Shown in pieces: positions 14,664 to 24,022 of a stretch of DNA of 64,000 nt. How positions within the stretch are numbered: position 1 is the stretch's first letter; every line of letters starts with the position of its first letter. The DNA is from an uncultured Clostridia bacterium (lineage in GTDB: Bacteria > Bacillota > Clostridia > Oscillospirales > Acutalibacteraceae), in NCBI GenBank assembly GCA_905235625.1, contig CAJOLX010000003.1:1-64000 (forward strand), read 5' to 3'. The notes beneath the pieces are model-generated. The model made no database searches. It was not told the origin of the DNA and was given only the letters and a program-made list of their open reading frames with translations. Made by a program: the position numbers and the translations under genes.

Positions 14664-15772
14664 ATTACAGAACATGCGCCGAAATTGATTTGAATGCGGT
14701 TGAATTCAATTTTAATTCGGTAAAAAACAAAATCGGCGGCAAAGCAAAAATTCTTGCCGTAGTCAAAGCCGACGCTTACGGCCACGGCAGCGTCGAAATT
14801 GCAAAACTGCTTGACGATAAATGCGATTTCTTCGGCGTTGCCTGCATTGAGGAAGCGGTTGAGCTTAAAGAAAACGGCATAAAAAAGCCTGTTTTGATTT
14901 TAGGCAGAGTGTTCCCGTGGGATTATGAAACCGTTTGCAAATATGACATCAGAATTCCGATTTTTAGCTATGAAGACGCGCTTGCGCTGTCTGATGAGAG
15001 CGTTAAACAGGGCAAAAATACGCCTTTCCATTTTTGCGTTGATACCGGAATGAGCAGAATAGGTTTTCAGGTGACGGAATCAGACGCCGATATCTGCAAG
15101 AAAATCAGCGAATTGCCCGGGATATACGCAGAGGGTATTTTCTCACATTTCGCAACTGCCGACAGTTACGATTTAACGAGGGCAAAAGCCCAAAGAGAGC
15201 GCTTCAAAACATTCTGCGCAATGCTTGAGGAGAGGGGAATAAACGTTCCCATAAAGCACCTCAACAACAGCGCCGGCATAATGAATTTTGACGAATACTT
15301 CGATATGTGCCGCATGGGCATTATTACCTACGGTCTTTATCCTTCAAACGAGGTTGACCCGTGCCTTCTGCCCATAAAGCCCGTTCTCACGTGGAAAGCT
15401 TCAATTTCTCACGTTAAAGAGCTTGAGAAGGGCAGGGAAATATCCTACGGCGCAACTTATACCACCGATGAAACGAGAAAGATTGCGACAATTCCCGTAG
15501 GATACGCAGACGGTTATCCCCGCTGCCTTTCAAACATCGGCAGAGTTCTCATAAACGGTCAGTACGCGCCTATTACGGGCAGAGTTTGTATGGACCAGTT
15601 TATGGTTGACGTTACCGGCATTGACTGTAAGCCCGGCGACGAAGTCGTGCTTGTCGGCTCTCAAGGCGGCAAACGCCTCTCTATGGAAGAGGTAAGCGAG
15701 CTTGCGCATTCATTCAACTACGAGCTCCCGTGCCGCATCGCGAAAAGAGTTAAGAGAGTTTACATAAGATAA
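14660..15772 (+). CDS. alr: Alanine racemase
   Basis: A 370-residue PLP enzyme interconverting L- and D-alanine for peptidoglycan. PLP lysine K36 in VVKADAYGHG; the catalytic Tyr of the C-terminal domain in EISYGATYTTDE; HFCVDTGMSRIGF and GRVCMDQFMVDVTG are standard family motifs. It is the last gene of the operon (ATGA overlap with pxpA) and is followed by a terminator. D-alanine made here is the amino donor the Dat-like enzyme would use to form D-glutamate, tying the operon together (inference). Confidence 0.96.
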   Translation: MNYRTCAEIDLNAVEFNFNSVKNKIGGKAKILAVVKADAYGHGSVEIAKLLDDKCDFFGVACIEEAVELKENGIKKPVLILGRVFPWDYETVCKYDIRIPIFSYEDALALSDESVKQGKNTPFHFCVDTGMSRIGFQVTESDADICKKISELPGIYAEGIFSHFATADSYDLTRAKAQRERFKTFCAMLEERGINVPIKHLNNSAGIMNFDEYFDMCRMGIITYGLYPSNEVDPCLLPIKPVLTWKASISHVKELEKGREISYGATYTTDETRKIATIPVGYADGYPRCLSNIGRVLINGQYAPITGRVCMDQFMVDVTGIDCKPGDEVVLVGSQGGKRLSMEEVSELAHSFNYELPCRIAKRVKRVYIR

Positions 15773-15778
15773 AATTAT

Positions 15779-15818
15779 CCCGCCGCAAACGGTATTGAGC
15801 CGAATGCGGCGGGTTTTT
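15779..15818 (+). terminator. Terminator of the D-amino-acid operon
   Basis: CCCGCCGCA (15779-15787) pairs with TGCGGCGGG (15805-15813) followed by TTTTT. It separates alr from the convergent queA. Confidence 0.9.
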
Positions 15819-15836
15819 ATCACTATATTGCGATTT

Positions 15837-16862
15837 TTATATTATCAGCATTGCGTCACCGAATGAAAAGAATCTATATCTCTCGTTAACGGCTTCTTTG
15901 TAAGCGTTCATCGTGTTTTCATAACCGCAGAATGCGCTCACGAGCATTATAAGAGTGCTTTCGGGCAGGTGGAAGTTTGTAATAAGGCAATCAATGCACT
16001 TGAATTCATAGCCCGGATAGATAAATATATCCGTGTTGCCTTCGTCGGCGCAGATGCAGCCGTTCTTTTGCGCCACCGACTCAAGAGTTCTCGTGCAGGT
16101 AGTTCCTACGGCGAAAACTCTGCCGCCGTTTTTCTTCGTTTCGTTTATGATTTCGGCGGTTTCGGCGGGCATATAGTAATGCTCCGAATGCATGTGATGG
16201 TCTTCGATTTTTTCAGCTTTAACGGGTCTGAAAGTGCCGAGCCCAACGTGAAGGGTTACGTAACCTATTTTTACGCCTTTTTCGGCTATCGCGCTGAGCA
16301 GCTCGGGGGTAAAATGAAGACCTGCGGTCGGCGCGGCGGCGCTGCCTTTTTCTCTTGCGTAAACGGTCTGATATCTGTCTTTATCTTCGAGCTTTTCCGT
16401 TATGTAATGGGGGAGGGGCATCTCGCCGATTTTATCAAGAATTTCATAAAAATTGCCTTCAAAAGAGAATTTTGCAATTCTGTTTCCGTCGGGCAGCACT
16501 TTTATGATTTCAGCCGAAAGTTCTCCGGAGCCGAAAGTGAATTTATGACCTTCTCTCGCTTTTTTGCCGGGGCCGGTTATAACTTCCCATTCGTTTTCGC
16601 TCAGCTGCTTGAGCAGCAGAAACTCAACGGTCGCTCCGGTATCAGTTCTCACGCCGTAAATTCTTGCCGGAATAACCTTTGTGTCATTAAGAATAAGGCA
16701 ATCGCCGGGGTTCAGATAATCAATAACGTCTTTGAATATTTTATGCTCCGTTTTGCCGGTCTGCTTGTTAAGCACCATGAGCCTTGAGCTGTCTCTTCGC
16801 TCTGCGGGATGCTGAGCAATCAGTTCCACGGGCAAATCATACCAAAAATCACTTTTATTCAC
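15837..16862 (-). CDS. queA: tRNA preQ1(34) S-adenosylmethionine ribosyltransferase-isomerase QueA
   Basis: A 341-residue enzyme that transfers the ribose of SAM onto preQ1 in tRNA anticodons, making epoxyqueuosine. Seen: [73 protein letters not shown] and [20 protein letters not shown], all diagnostic. The start appears to be GTG 16862 with a weak site. It has its own promoter, overlapping the -10 region of the divergent asd promoter. No other queuosine genes are nearby. Confidence 0.96.
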   Translation of the reverse strand: MNKSDFWYDLPVELIAQHPAERRDSSRLMVLNKQTGKTEHKIFKDVIDYLNPGDCLILNDTKVIPARIYGVRTDTGATVEFLLLKQLSENEWEVITGPGKKAREGHKFTFGSGELSAEIIKVLPDGNRIAKFSFEGNFYEILDKIGEMPLPHYITEKLEDKDRYQTVYAREKGSAAAPTAGLHFTPELLSAIAEKGVKIGYVTLHVGLGTFRPVKAEKIEDHHMHSEHYYMPAETAEIINETKKNGGRVFAVGTTCTRTLESVAQKNGCICADEGNTDIFIYPGYEFKCIDCLITNFHLPESTLIMLVSAFCGYENTMNAYKEAVNERYRFFSFGDAMLII

Positions 16863-16892
16863 GATTATTTCTTCTTTTTTAAATAAATTTAC

Positions 16893-16921
16893 TTGATAAA
16901 TAATACTAAGTATGGTATCAT
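16893..16921 (+). promoter_or_regulatory. Promoter of the asd-dapA operon
   Basis: TTGATA (16893-16898), 17 bp, TATCAT (16916-16921). Its -10 box overlaps that of the queA promoter on the other strand. Confidence 0.6.
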
Positions 16922-16948
16922 CTTAATATTAACGGCACAAATTGTCAA
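16920..16948 (-). promoter_or_regulatory. Promoter of queA
   Basis: On the minus strand, TTGACA (16948-16943), 17 bp, TAAGAT (16925-16920). It overlaps the asd -10 by two bases, so the two promoters may exclude each other. Confidence 0.6.
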
Positions 16949-16981
16949 GATATTTTGTGTTTTCAGAAAAGAGGTTTTCAA

Positions 16982-18073
16982 ATGTCACAGTACAAAGTCG
17001 GTGTTATCGGCGCTACGGGTATGGTAGGTCAGAGATTTATCACCCTCATTGACAAACATCCCTGGTTCAATCTTGAGGTGCTTGCGGCAAGCTCAAGATC
17101 AGCCGGCAAAACCTACGAAGAGGCAGTCGGCGCAAAATGGGCAATGCAAACAGAGATACCCGAGTCCGTCAAAAAAATGGTAGTTAAAGACGCCGGGGCT
17201 GATATAGATGAGATAGCTTCCGCCGTGGATTTTGTTTTCTGCGCGGTAGATATGAAAAAAGACGATATAAAAGCTCTTGAAAAAGCTTACGCTCTCGCGG
17301 AGTGCCCCGTTATTTCAAATAACAGCGCAAACAGGCACACGCCCGACGTGCCCATGATTATACCTGAGCTTAACACCGACCACGCAAAGATAATTGACGT
17401 TCAGAAAAAGCATCTCGGCACAAAGCGCGGATTTATAGCCGTTAAATCAAACTGCTCTCTTCAAAGCTACGTTCCTGCGCTTTATCCTCTCGATAAATAT
17501 TTCGGAGTGGAAGACGTGCTCGTTTGCACTTATCAGGCCATTTCCGGCGCAGGCAAAACCTTTGAAACCTGGCCCGAAATGATAGATAACGTTATACCTT
17601 ACATCGGCGGCGAAGAAGAAAAGAGCGAAATAGAGCCTCTTAAAATCTGGGGCAAAATCGAAGGCGAAGAAATCGTGCCCGCAACAAAGCCCAATTTCAC
17701 GGCTCAGTGCCTTCGCGTTCCCGCTTCCGACGGTCACATGGCGGCTGTTTTCGTTAGGTTTAAAAACAAACCCACCGCAGAGCAAATCAAGCAGGTCTGG
17801 AAGGAATTTAAAGGCTATCCTCAGCAAGTCGGTCTTCCTTCCGCGCCGAAGCAGTTCCTCAATTATTTTGAAGAGGACAATCTGCCTCAGACAAGGCTGC
17901 AGAGAAACCTCGAAAACGGTATGGCGATTTCCGTGGGCCGTTTGAGAGAAGACACTCAGTATGATTATAAGTTCGTCTGCCTTTCCCACAACACATTAAG
18001 AGGCGCTGCGGGCGGAGCGGTGCTCATGGCAGAACAGCTCTGTGAGCAGGGCTACATTCAAAGCAAATTTTAA
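16982..18073 (+). CDS. asd: Aspartate-semialdehyde dehydrogenase (archaeal/fungal-type length)
   Basis: A 363-residue NADP-dependent enzyme making aspartate semialdehyde for lysine, threonine and methionine. Seen: the nucleotide-binding start KVGVIGATGMVGQRF; catalytic Cys in VKSNCSLQS; QAISGAGKTF; and the catalytic His in PASDGHMAAVFVRF. The length and FCAVDMKKDD and SNNSANRHTPDVPMIIPE place it with the longer archaeal/fungal-type ASADHs also found in some Firmicutes. The start is ATG 16982 after AGAGG. It leads into dapA and dapB, forming a diaminopimelate/lysine operon. Confidence 0.95.
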   Translation: MSQYKVGVIGATGMVGQRFITLIDKHPWFNLEVLAASSRSAGKTYEEAVGAKWAMQTEIPESVKKMVVKDAGADIDEIASAVDFVFCAVDMKKDDIKALEKAYALAECPVISNNSANRHTPDVPMIIPELNTDHAKIIDVQKKHLGTKRGFIAVKSNCSLQSYVPALYPLDKYFGVEDVLVCTYQAISGAGKTFETWPEMIDNVIPYIGGEEEKSEIEPLKIWGKIEGEEIVPATKPNFTAQCLRVPASDGHMAAVFVRFKNKPTAEQIKQVWKEFKGYPQQVGLPSAPKQFLNYFEEDNLPQTRLQRNLENGMAISVGRLREDTQYDYKFVCLSHNTLRGAAGGAVLMAEQLCEQGYIQSKF

Positions 18074-18093
18074 TCTGAAAGGAAATTAGAAAT

Positions 18094-18987
18094 ATGAAGC
18101 CGGTAATTTTTACGGGAGCGGGCGTTGCCATTATCACGCCCTTTAACAACGACCAGACAGTTAATTACGACCGTTTTTGCGAAATAGTTGAATATCAGCT
18201 TGAAAAAGGCACCGACGCAATAGTAGTTTGCGGCACAACGGGCGAAGCAAAAACCCTCTCCACCGAAGAGCACGTTAAGCTCATTAAGCTCTGCGTTGAT
18301 ATAGTGAACCACAAGGTTCCCGTTATCGCGGGCGCAGGCTCCAACGACACGAGATATGCCGTTGAGCTTTCAAATGAAGCTGAAAAGTGCGGAGTTGACG
18401 CTCTTCTTTCCGTTACTCCTTATTATAACAAGACCTCTCAGAAGGGTCTTATCGCTCACTATAATTACATTGCAGACAGAGTAAAGACTCCCATCATTCT
18501 TTACAACGTTCCTTCAAGAACGGGCGTTAACATTCAGCCCGAAACTTACGCAGAGCTCGCGAAGCATCCGCTTATCGTCGGCACGAAAGAGGCTAACGGC
18601 GACATCAGCCAGATTGCGCGCACCGCTTCTCTCTGCGGCGACGAGCTCGCAATTTACTCCGGCAACGACGACCAGGCAACCGCTATTATGTCGCTCGGCG
18701 GCAAGGGCGTTATCTCTGTGCTTTCAAACGTTGTGCCGGGCGTTGCGCACAATATAGTGCAAAAATATCTTGACGGCGACTACATCGGCTCGAGAAAGCT
18801 TCAGCTTGAATGGCTTGACCTTTGCAACGCTTTGTTCTATGACGTAAATCCCATCCCCGTTAAAGAAGCCATGAACATGATGGGCCTTGACGTCGGCCCC
18901 GTAAGACTTCCTCTCGTTGAAATGAACGACGCGGGCAAAGAGAAGCTCAGAGCAAGCCTTGTTAAGCACGGCCTTGTGGAGGCGTAA
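18094..18987 (+). CDS. dapA: 4-hydroxy-tetrahydrodipicolinate synthase
   Basis: A 297-residue TIM-barrel aldolase condensing pyruvate with aspartate semialdehyde. The Schiff-base lysine is K165 in IVGTKEANGD; the catalytic Tyr and substrate loop are in SVTPYYNKTSQKG and YNVPSRTGVN; GTTGEAKTLSTEEH is the conserved pyruvate-site strand. AAAGGAA precedes ATG 18094. It lies directly between the preceding (asd) and following (dapB) pathway steps. Confidence 0.97.
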   Translation: MKPVIFTGAGVAIITPFNNDQTVNYDRFCEIVEYQLEKGTDAIVVCGTTGEAKTLSTEEHVKLIKLCVDIVNHKVPVIAGAGSNDTRYAVELSNEAEKCGVDALLSVTPYYNKTSQKGLIAHYNYIADRVKTPIILYNVPSRTGVNIQPETYAELAKHPLIVGTKEANGDISQIARTASLCGDELAIYSGNDDQATAIMSLGGKGVISVLSNVVPGVAHNIVQKYLDGDYIGSRKLQLEWLDLCNALFYDVNPIPVKEAMNMMGLDVGPVRLPLVEMNDAGKEKLRASLVKHGLVEA

Positions 18988-18988
18988 A

Positions 18989-19741
18989 ATGGTAAAGGTT
19001 ATCCTTAACGGATGCAGCGGCCACATGGGCGAATACGTTACAAAGTGCGCGTCCGACAGAGAAAACGTTGAGATAGTTGCAGGCGTTGACTTAAACACCG
19101 CCGTTTCAAGAGATTATCCCGTATATTCCTCTATCGGCGAAGTGAAAGAAAAAGCCGACGTCGTTATAGATTTCAGCCATCCTTCGGCTTTATCGGGCGT
19201 TATTGACTACTGCGCAGGCAATAAGGTCGGCCTTGTGGAATGCTCAACCGGATTAAGCGACGAGCAGATTGAAAATCTGAACGAAGCTTCTCTCAAAACC
19301 GCCGTTTTCCGTTCTGCAAATATGTCTCTCGGCATAAATCTCATTACCGAGCTTTCAAAGACGGCCGCAAAAGTGCTCGGAGATTCTTTTGATATTGAAA
19401 TTGTTGAAGCTCATCACAATCAGAAGCTTGACGCTCCGAGCGGCACGGCTTATATGATTGCCGACGCAATTAGAGATGAGCTGGGGAGCGGCGTTGAGTA
19501 TGAATACGACCGTCACTCAAAAAGAGAAAAAAGGCCCAAAAACGAAATAGGCATACATTCCGTCAGAGGCGGCACGATAGTAGGGGAGCACGAAGTTATT
19601 TTTGCCGGCAACGACGAAGTTATCAAAATTTCACATTCAGCCGGCAGCAAAGCTCTGTTTGCCTCCGGCGCCGTTAACGCGGCAATATTCCTCGCAAACA
19701 AAGAATCGGGATTATACACAATGAAAGATATGCTTAAGTGA
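18989..19741 (+). CDS. dapB: 4-hydroxy-tetrahydrodipicolinate reductase
   Basis: A 250-residue NAD(P)H-dependent reductase. Seen: ILNGCSGHMGEYV nucleotide-binding loop, DFSHPSAL, ECSTGLSDEQ, the catalytic EAHHNQKLDAPSGTA, and GGTIVGEHEVIFAG. The start is ATG 18989, immediately after the dapA stop, with GGAGG inside the dapA end as its binding site. The next gene starts 12 bases after its stop. Confidence 0.97.
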   Translation: MVKVILNGCSGHMGEYVTKCASDRENVEIVAGVDLNTAVSRDYPVYSSIGEVKEKADVVIDFSHPSALSGVIDYCAGNKVGLVECSTGLSDEQIENLNEASLKTAVFRSANMSLGINLITELSKTAAKVLGDSFDIEIVEAHHNQKLDAPSGTAYMIADAIRDELGSGVEYEYDRHSKREKRPKNEIGIHSVRGGTIVGEHEVIFAGNDEVIKISHSAGSKALFASGAVNAAIFLANKESGLYTMKDMLK

Positions 19742-19752
19742 GGTATTTAAAA

Positions 19753-20721
19753 ATGAAAAAATCAACGAAAGCAATAATTGCCGTTACCGCAACGGCAGCT
19801 TCAGCCGCGGCAATAGGCTTCGGAGCAGGCTATCTGCTCTTTAACGAGGTGCACAACCGTGACGCTCTCATTTTCAAAAAGGTAGCCGAAAAGGTCGGCC
19901 CCGCAATGGAAAACGCCGAAAGAAATGACGAAGACGACAGACTGCTTTGGTATCGCAACGCCGATTTCATTTCTTATGAAATGATCAACTCCAAGAATTA
20001 TCGTCTTAAAGCAAAAATGATTCCCGCCGATAACGACAGCAAGCTCTACGCTTTCTGCTCACACGGATACAGAAGCTCGGGCGACGGCGAATACTCTCTT
20101 ATGGCAAAGTTCTACCATGACCTCGGCTTCAACGTGTTTATAGTTGACCACCAGGCAAGCGGCGAAAGCGACGGCAAATACATCGGCTTCGGTTACCACG
20201 AATATAAAGACTGCATGGAATGGCTCAACTGGATGATTGAGAAGTTCGGCGACGATATTCAGATTATCCTTCAGGGCGTTTCAATGGGCTGCGCCACCGT
20301 TTCTCTCATGAGCGGCGACGAAAGCCTGCCCGAAAACGTTAAATTTACCGTGGCAGACTGCGGATATACTTCCGTTAAAGCCGAGTTTGAGCATTGCCTT
20401 AAGAACTTCATGCATTTGCCGAAGTTCCCGTTCCTCGGCACCGCAAACGAATTTAACAAGATGATTAACGGCTATGATTTCAATGACGTAAGTCCTCTTG
20501 AAGCGGTTTCAACCGCAAAGGTTCCCATTCTTTTCATTCACGGCGACTCTGACACGTTCGTGCCCACCTATATGGTTCATCAGCTCTACGGCGCGTGCAG
20601 CAGCGAATATAAAGACCTGCTGCTCGTAAAGGGCGCGGCTCACGCAGAAAGCTACAGAATGAATTCCGCTGTTTACGAAGCAAAGGTTAAAGAATTTGTT
20701 GATAAATTCATAGAAAAATAA
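19753..20721 (+). CDS. Membrane-anchored alpha/beta hydrolase
   Basis: A 322-residue hydrolase. Residues 6-30 are an Ala-rich membrane segment or uncleaved signal anchor ([20 protein letters not shown]), so the enzyme probably faces outside. The fold shows [15 protein letters not shown] (oxyanion region), nucleophile elbow [20 protein letters not shown] (acid) and GAAHAESY (His): a complete catalytic triad, resembling B. subtilis YqkD. Substrate unknown. The start is ATG 19753, with GAGG nine bases upstream at the dapB stop. Confidence 0.85.
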   Translation: MKKSTKAIIAVTATAASAAAIGFGAGYLLFNEVHNRDALIFKKVAEKVGPAMENAERNDEDDRLLWYRNADFISYEMINSKNYRLKAKMIPADNDSKLYAFCSHGYRSSGDGEYSLMAKFYHDLGFNVFIVDHQASGESDGKYIGFGYHEYKDCMEWLNWMIEKFGDDIQIILQGVSMGCATVSLMSGDESLPENVKFTVADCGYTSVKAEFEHCLKNFMHLPKFPFLGTANEFNKMINGYDFNDVSPLEAVSTAKVPILFIHGDSDTFVPTYMVHQLYGACSSEYKDLLLVKGAAHAESYRMNSAVYEAKVKEFVDKFIEK

Positions 20722-20737
20722 TTTAGGGGTAATTATT

Positions 20738-21205
20738 ATGAAATGTCCTTTTTGCGCATGTGAAGACAGCAAGGTTATCGACTCAAGACCCACCGACGAA
20801 GGGGAAAGAATCAGAAGAAGAAGAGAATGCACATCCTGCGGAAAAAGATTCACGACCTATGAAATCATAGAGTCCGTTCCCGTTATCGTGGTTAAAAAAG
20901 ACCACTCAAGAGAATCTTTTGACAGAGATAAGCTTCTCAGAGGTATGCTCAGAGCGTGTGAAAAAAGGCCGGTATCGCTTGAGCAGCTTGAGCACGCGGT
21001 TAACAGCATAGAAGCAAACCTTCAAAACGGATTTGACCGTGAGGTCAGCAGCGACAGCATAGGCGAAATGGCTATGGAAAAGCTCAGAGACCTTGATGAG
21101 GTCGCTTACGTGCGCTTTGCTTCCGTTTACAGGCAGTTTAAGGATATCAACACCTTTATGGAGGAGCTTGCCAAAATACTCAAGGATACCGAAAAGGCGC
21201 AATGA
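20738..21205 (+). CDS. nrdR: Transcriptional repressor NrdR
   Basis: A 155-residue repressor of ribonucleotide reductase genes. It starts with the zinc ribbon [18 protein letters not shown] ..[16 protein letters not shown] (four Cys), followed by the ATP-cone domain [20 protein letters not shown] with [10 protein letters not shown]. It should bind NrdR boxes when loaded with dATP. No nrd genes or obvious NrdR boxes are in the window. Its stop overlaps the next gene by four bases. Confidence 0.97.
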   Translation: MKCPFCACEDSKVIDSRPTDEGERIRRRRECTSCGKRFTTYEIIESVPVIVVKKDHSRESFDRDKLLRGMLRACEKRPVSLEQLEHAVNSIEANLQNGFDREVSSDSIGEMAMEKLRDLDEVAYVRFASVYRQFKDINTFMEELAKILKDTEKAQ

Positions 21206-22050
21206 AAAAAGCTCTTGTAGTTCTTCTTGTGTTTTCAACGGCGCTTCTTGCGGCGTGCTCCGGCAAACAGGAAAATATTATCATAACAAAAAATATGCTC
21301 GTTTATGAAAACGACAAATCCGGCTTTCAGAGCGTCAGAGGCGAATTTGAAGCTGTTACCTCGGTTATACGCACCGAGGTAACTCTGCTTGAAGAGTCCT
21401 ATAACGAAAAGCTTACCTATGAAAATCCGGATACTTATTTCCTTGACGACGAGTATATTTTGAGCACTTTCGCTCCTTTCACTGTTGACGGCTTTGAATT
21501 AACGGAAAGCTTTACCGAGGCTATGGACAGCTCTTCGGCAGCGGCAGTTTTTGAAGATTACGCAAACGGAGCGGACGTTTCGTTTGAAAATGACGGCTCC
21601 GTTATGAAGCTTAAATTCACGGGAAACGAGTCTATGGAAGTTCATTCCGTAAGCTGTTCCTCCGACTGCTCATCTTTCATTTATGAGCACGATTCGGTAA
21701 CGTCCGGCGGAGAGGAATGCGTTGATTTTCTTGAATTTGTTAAGGTGTCCGACAATACTTACGCAATTCAGAGCTCCGTTAACAGGTGCTACGTTTCTTT
21801 TGATTCTCAGGGCCATATAGAGTATTTCAGAATATCGAGCCTTGAAAGCGGCTTAAATACGATGCAGGAAAGCGTTTATTACGCTCTTTCGTCTCCGGGC
21901 AAAAACTGGGTCACCAAAAATAAAAACGCCTCTTATAACTGCATTATCGAGTTTAAAGACGGCATTCTTTATCTCAAAGACTCAAGCACCGGAAATCTCA
22001 AAGAAACGCAGATAAAAGAAGAGGATTATTACTCTGTTTTCATTTATTGA
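21202..22050 (+). CDS. Lipoprotein of unknown function
   Basis: 282 residues. The N-terminus [21 protein letters not shown] is a clear lipoprotein signal with Cys about residue 19. The mature part is mixed beta, rich in Ser and Glu, with paired cysteines ([12 protein letters not shown]) that could form a disulfide outside the cell. No domain recognised. ATGA overlap with nrdR makes co-expression likely. Confidence 0.8.
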   Translation: MKKALVVLLVFSTALLAACSGKQENIIITKNMLVYENDKSGFQSVRGEFEAVTSVIRTEVTLLEESYNEKLTYENPDTYFLDDEYILSTFAPFTVDGFELTESFTEAMDSSSAAAVFEDYANGADVSFENDGSVMKLKFTGNESMEVHSVSCSSDCSSFIYEHDSVTSGGEECVDFLEFVKVSDNTYAIQSSVNRCYVSFDSQGHIEYFRISSLESGLNTMQESVYYALSSPGKNWVTKNKNASYNCIIEFKDGILYLKDSSTGNLKETQIKEEDYYSVFIY

Positions 22051-22083
22051 CCTTAAACTTTATTAAGCTCACAGGAGGGAAAT

Positions 22084-23049
22084 ATGTCCGAAAACTATTC
22101 AGTTTCTCTCGACAAACTTGTGGAAAACCTGTCTCTTACGGTGGTTTACACGCCGAGAGACCCTTCCGAAATATTCATCACCACCCAGGACGTTAACAGG
22201 CCCGGCTTAATGCTTGCCGGCTATCATGACTATTTTGACCCCAGAAGAGTCCAGTTTTTGGGCCTTGCGGAGCTCGAATACGTCAAAAGCCAGGGTCTTG
22301 CGGAAAGCAATCGGATAATGGAAGACTTTTTCTCGCATAAACCTGCATTGGTAGTGTTTACGAGAGGTCTTACAATTTATGAAAAAGTTATAGAGCTTGC
22401 TCAAAAATACGAAGTGCCTGTCGTTTCGAGCAATGACAGCACCTCGGGCTGTATGTCCGCCACCATTTCTTACCTCGGTGTTGAGCTTGCTCCGAGAATA
22501 ACGAGGCACGGCGTGCTTGTTGAGGTTTACGGCGAAGGCGTGCTTTTGCTCGGCGACAGCGGCGTCGGTAAGAGCGAAACGGCGCTTGAGCTCATAAAGA
22601 GAGGTCACAGGCTTATCGCCGACGACGCCGTTGAGATAAGGCGCGTTTCAAACAAAACGCTCGTAGGCTCCGCTCCCGATAACATACGCCATTTCATTGA
22701 GCTTCGCGGCGTTGGCATCATAAACGCCCGCAGGCTTTTCGGTATAGGCTCCGTTAAGCTCTCCGAAAAAATTGATATGGTCATTAACATGGAGCAGTGG
22801 GACAGTGAAAAGAATTACGACAGGCTCGGCATCGACAGCGAGTATATGAAAATACTCGACATTGAAGTGCCTGTAACCACGGTTCCGGTTAAGCCCGGCA
22901 GAAACCTTTCAATAATTATTGAAGCCGCCGCCATGAATAACAGGCAAAAGAAAATGGGTTATAACGCGGCAAAAGAGCTTCTTTACAAATTAGGCATTGA
23001 AGAAGATGAGCCGGAAAGAAAAGAATTTGAATTCTGGCACGACTTTTAA
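22084..23049 (+). CDS. hprK: HPr kinase/phosphorylase
   Basis: A 321-residue bifunctional enzyme that phosphorylates HPr on Ser46 and reverses it, governing carbon catabolite repression in Firmicutes. Walker A GDSGVGKS is at residues 157-164; the HprK signature IELRGVGIINARRLFG follows; RHGVLVEVYGEGVLLLG precedes. AGGAGGG lies before ATG 22084. It sits with glk, murB and whiA as in many Clostridia, although rapZ and yvcK, often present in this cluster, are absent. Confidence 0.97.
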   Translation: MSENYSVSLDKLVENLSLTVVYTPRDPSEIFITTQDVNRPGLMLAGYHDYFDPRRVQFLGLAELEYVKSQGLAESNRIMEDFFSHKPALVVFTRGLTIYEKVIELAQKYEVPVVSSNDSTSGCMSATISYLGVELAPRITRHGVLVEVYGEGVLLLGDSGVGKSETALELIKRGHRLIADDAVEIRRVSNKTLVGSAPDNIRHFIELRGVGIINARRLFGIGSVKLSEKIDMVINMEQWDSEKNYDRLGIDSEYMKILDIEVPVTTVPVKPGRNLSIIIEAAAMNNRQKKMGYNAAKELLYKLGIEEDEPERKEFEFWHDF

Positions 23050-23070
23050 ACAATAACAGGAGGAGTAAAA

Positions 23071-24018
23071 ATGTACAGAATAGGTGTTGATCTCGGAGGA
23101 ACGAACATAGCAGTCGGCGTTGTTTCCGAAAATCTTGAGATAGTCGGCAGGGGAAGCGTTAAGACCAAAGCTCCGAGACCTGCCGCCGATATATTTGACG
23201 ACATTAAAGTAGCCGTTGATTTAGCTATGGCGGATGCGGGAATTACCGCCGATGAAGTTATATCGGTAGGCGTCGGCACTCCGGGCACTGTTAATAAAAA
23301 CACGGGATATATTGAGTTTGCAAACAACCTTGATTTCCAGCAGGTTCCTGCAAAGGAAATGCTTGAGGAAAGGCTCAAAATGACCGTTTATCTTGATAAC
23401 GACGCAAACTGCGCCGCTCTCGGAGAAGCTGTTGCGGGCTCCGGCAAGGGCAGCAAGAATTTTGTAGCCATCACTCTCGGCACGGGCGTCGGCTCGGGCA
23501 TAATCATAGACGGCAAAATCATTAACGGCGCAAACTTTGCGGCGGGCGAAATGGGTCACATGGTAATCTGCGTTGACGGCGAGCAGTGCAACTGCGGCAG
23601 AAGAGGCTGCTGGGAGGCTTACGCTTCGGCGACCGCTCTTATTGCCCAGACCAAAGACGCCATGAAGCATAATCAGGATTCCGTTATGTGGCAGCTCGTA
23701 AATGACAATATTGACGCCGTAAACGGAAGAACCGCTTTTGACGCCATGAGACTTAACGACCCCGCAGGCAAGGCTGTTGTGGATAAATACACCTATTACG
23801 TAGCAAGCGGCATTATCAACATCATAAACGCTCTTCAGCCCGAATTTATATGCGTAGGCGGCGGCATTGCAAACGAGAAAGAAACATTGCTTGAGCCTAT
23901 AAGAAATTTCGTAAGAAGAGAGCGTTACAGCCATTACGCAACTAAACAGACAGAGATCGTTTCCGCTGAGCTCGGCAATGACGCGGGCATATTCGGCGCC
24001 GCTCTGCTTGACAGCTGA
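23071..24018 (+). CDS. glk: ROK-family glucokinase
   Basis: A 315-residue sugar kinase phosphorylating glucose to glucose-6-phosphate with ATP. Seen: phosphate loop GVDLGGTNIAVGVV, VGTPGTVNKNTGYI, DNDANCAALGEAVAGSGKG, ITLGTGVGSGII, EMGHMVI and the zinc-binding CNCGRRGCWEAYAS characteristic of ROK proteins. It is adjacent to hprK, the carbon-catabolite sensor. A glucose preference is inferred from the family. Confidence 0.94.
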   Translation: MYRIGVDLGGTNIAVGVVSENLEIVGRGSVKTKAPRPAADIFDDIKVAVDLAMADAGITADEVISVGVGTPGTVNKNTGYIEFANNLDFQQVPAKEMLEERLKMTVYLDNDANCAALGEAVAGSGKGSKNFVAITLGTGVGSGIIIDGKIINGANFAAGEMGHMVICVDGEQCNCGRRGCWEAYASATALIAQTKDAMKHNQDSVMWQLVNDNIDAVNGRTAFDAMRLNDPAGKAVVDKYTYYVASGIINIINALQPEFICVGGGIANEKETLLEPIRNFVRRERYSHYATKQTEIVSAELGNDAGIFGAALLDS

Positions 24019-24022
24019 TTAT

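Noticed and set aside
15969-16787. A 272-codon plus-strand frame inside queA
   Set aside because: It is the shadow of queA, whose motifs are complete on the minus strand.
23221-23934. A 237-codon antisense frame within glk
   Set aside because: Long antisense frames are common in this genome's codon usage; the glk frame has all ROK motifs and the antisense one has no start signal.
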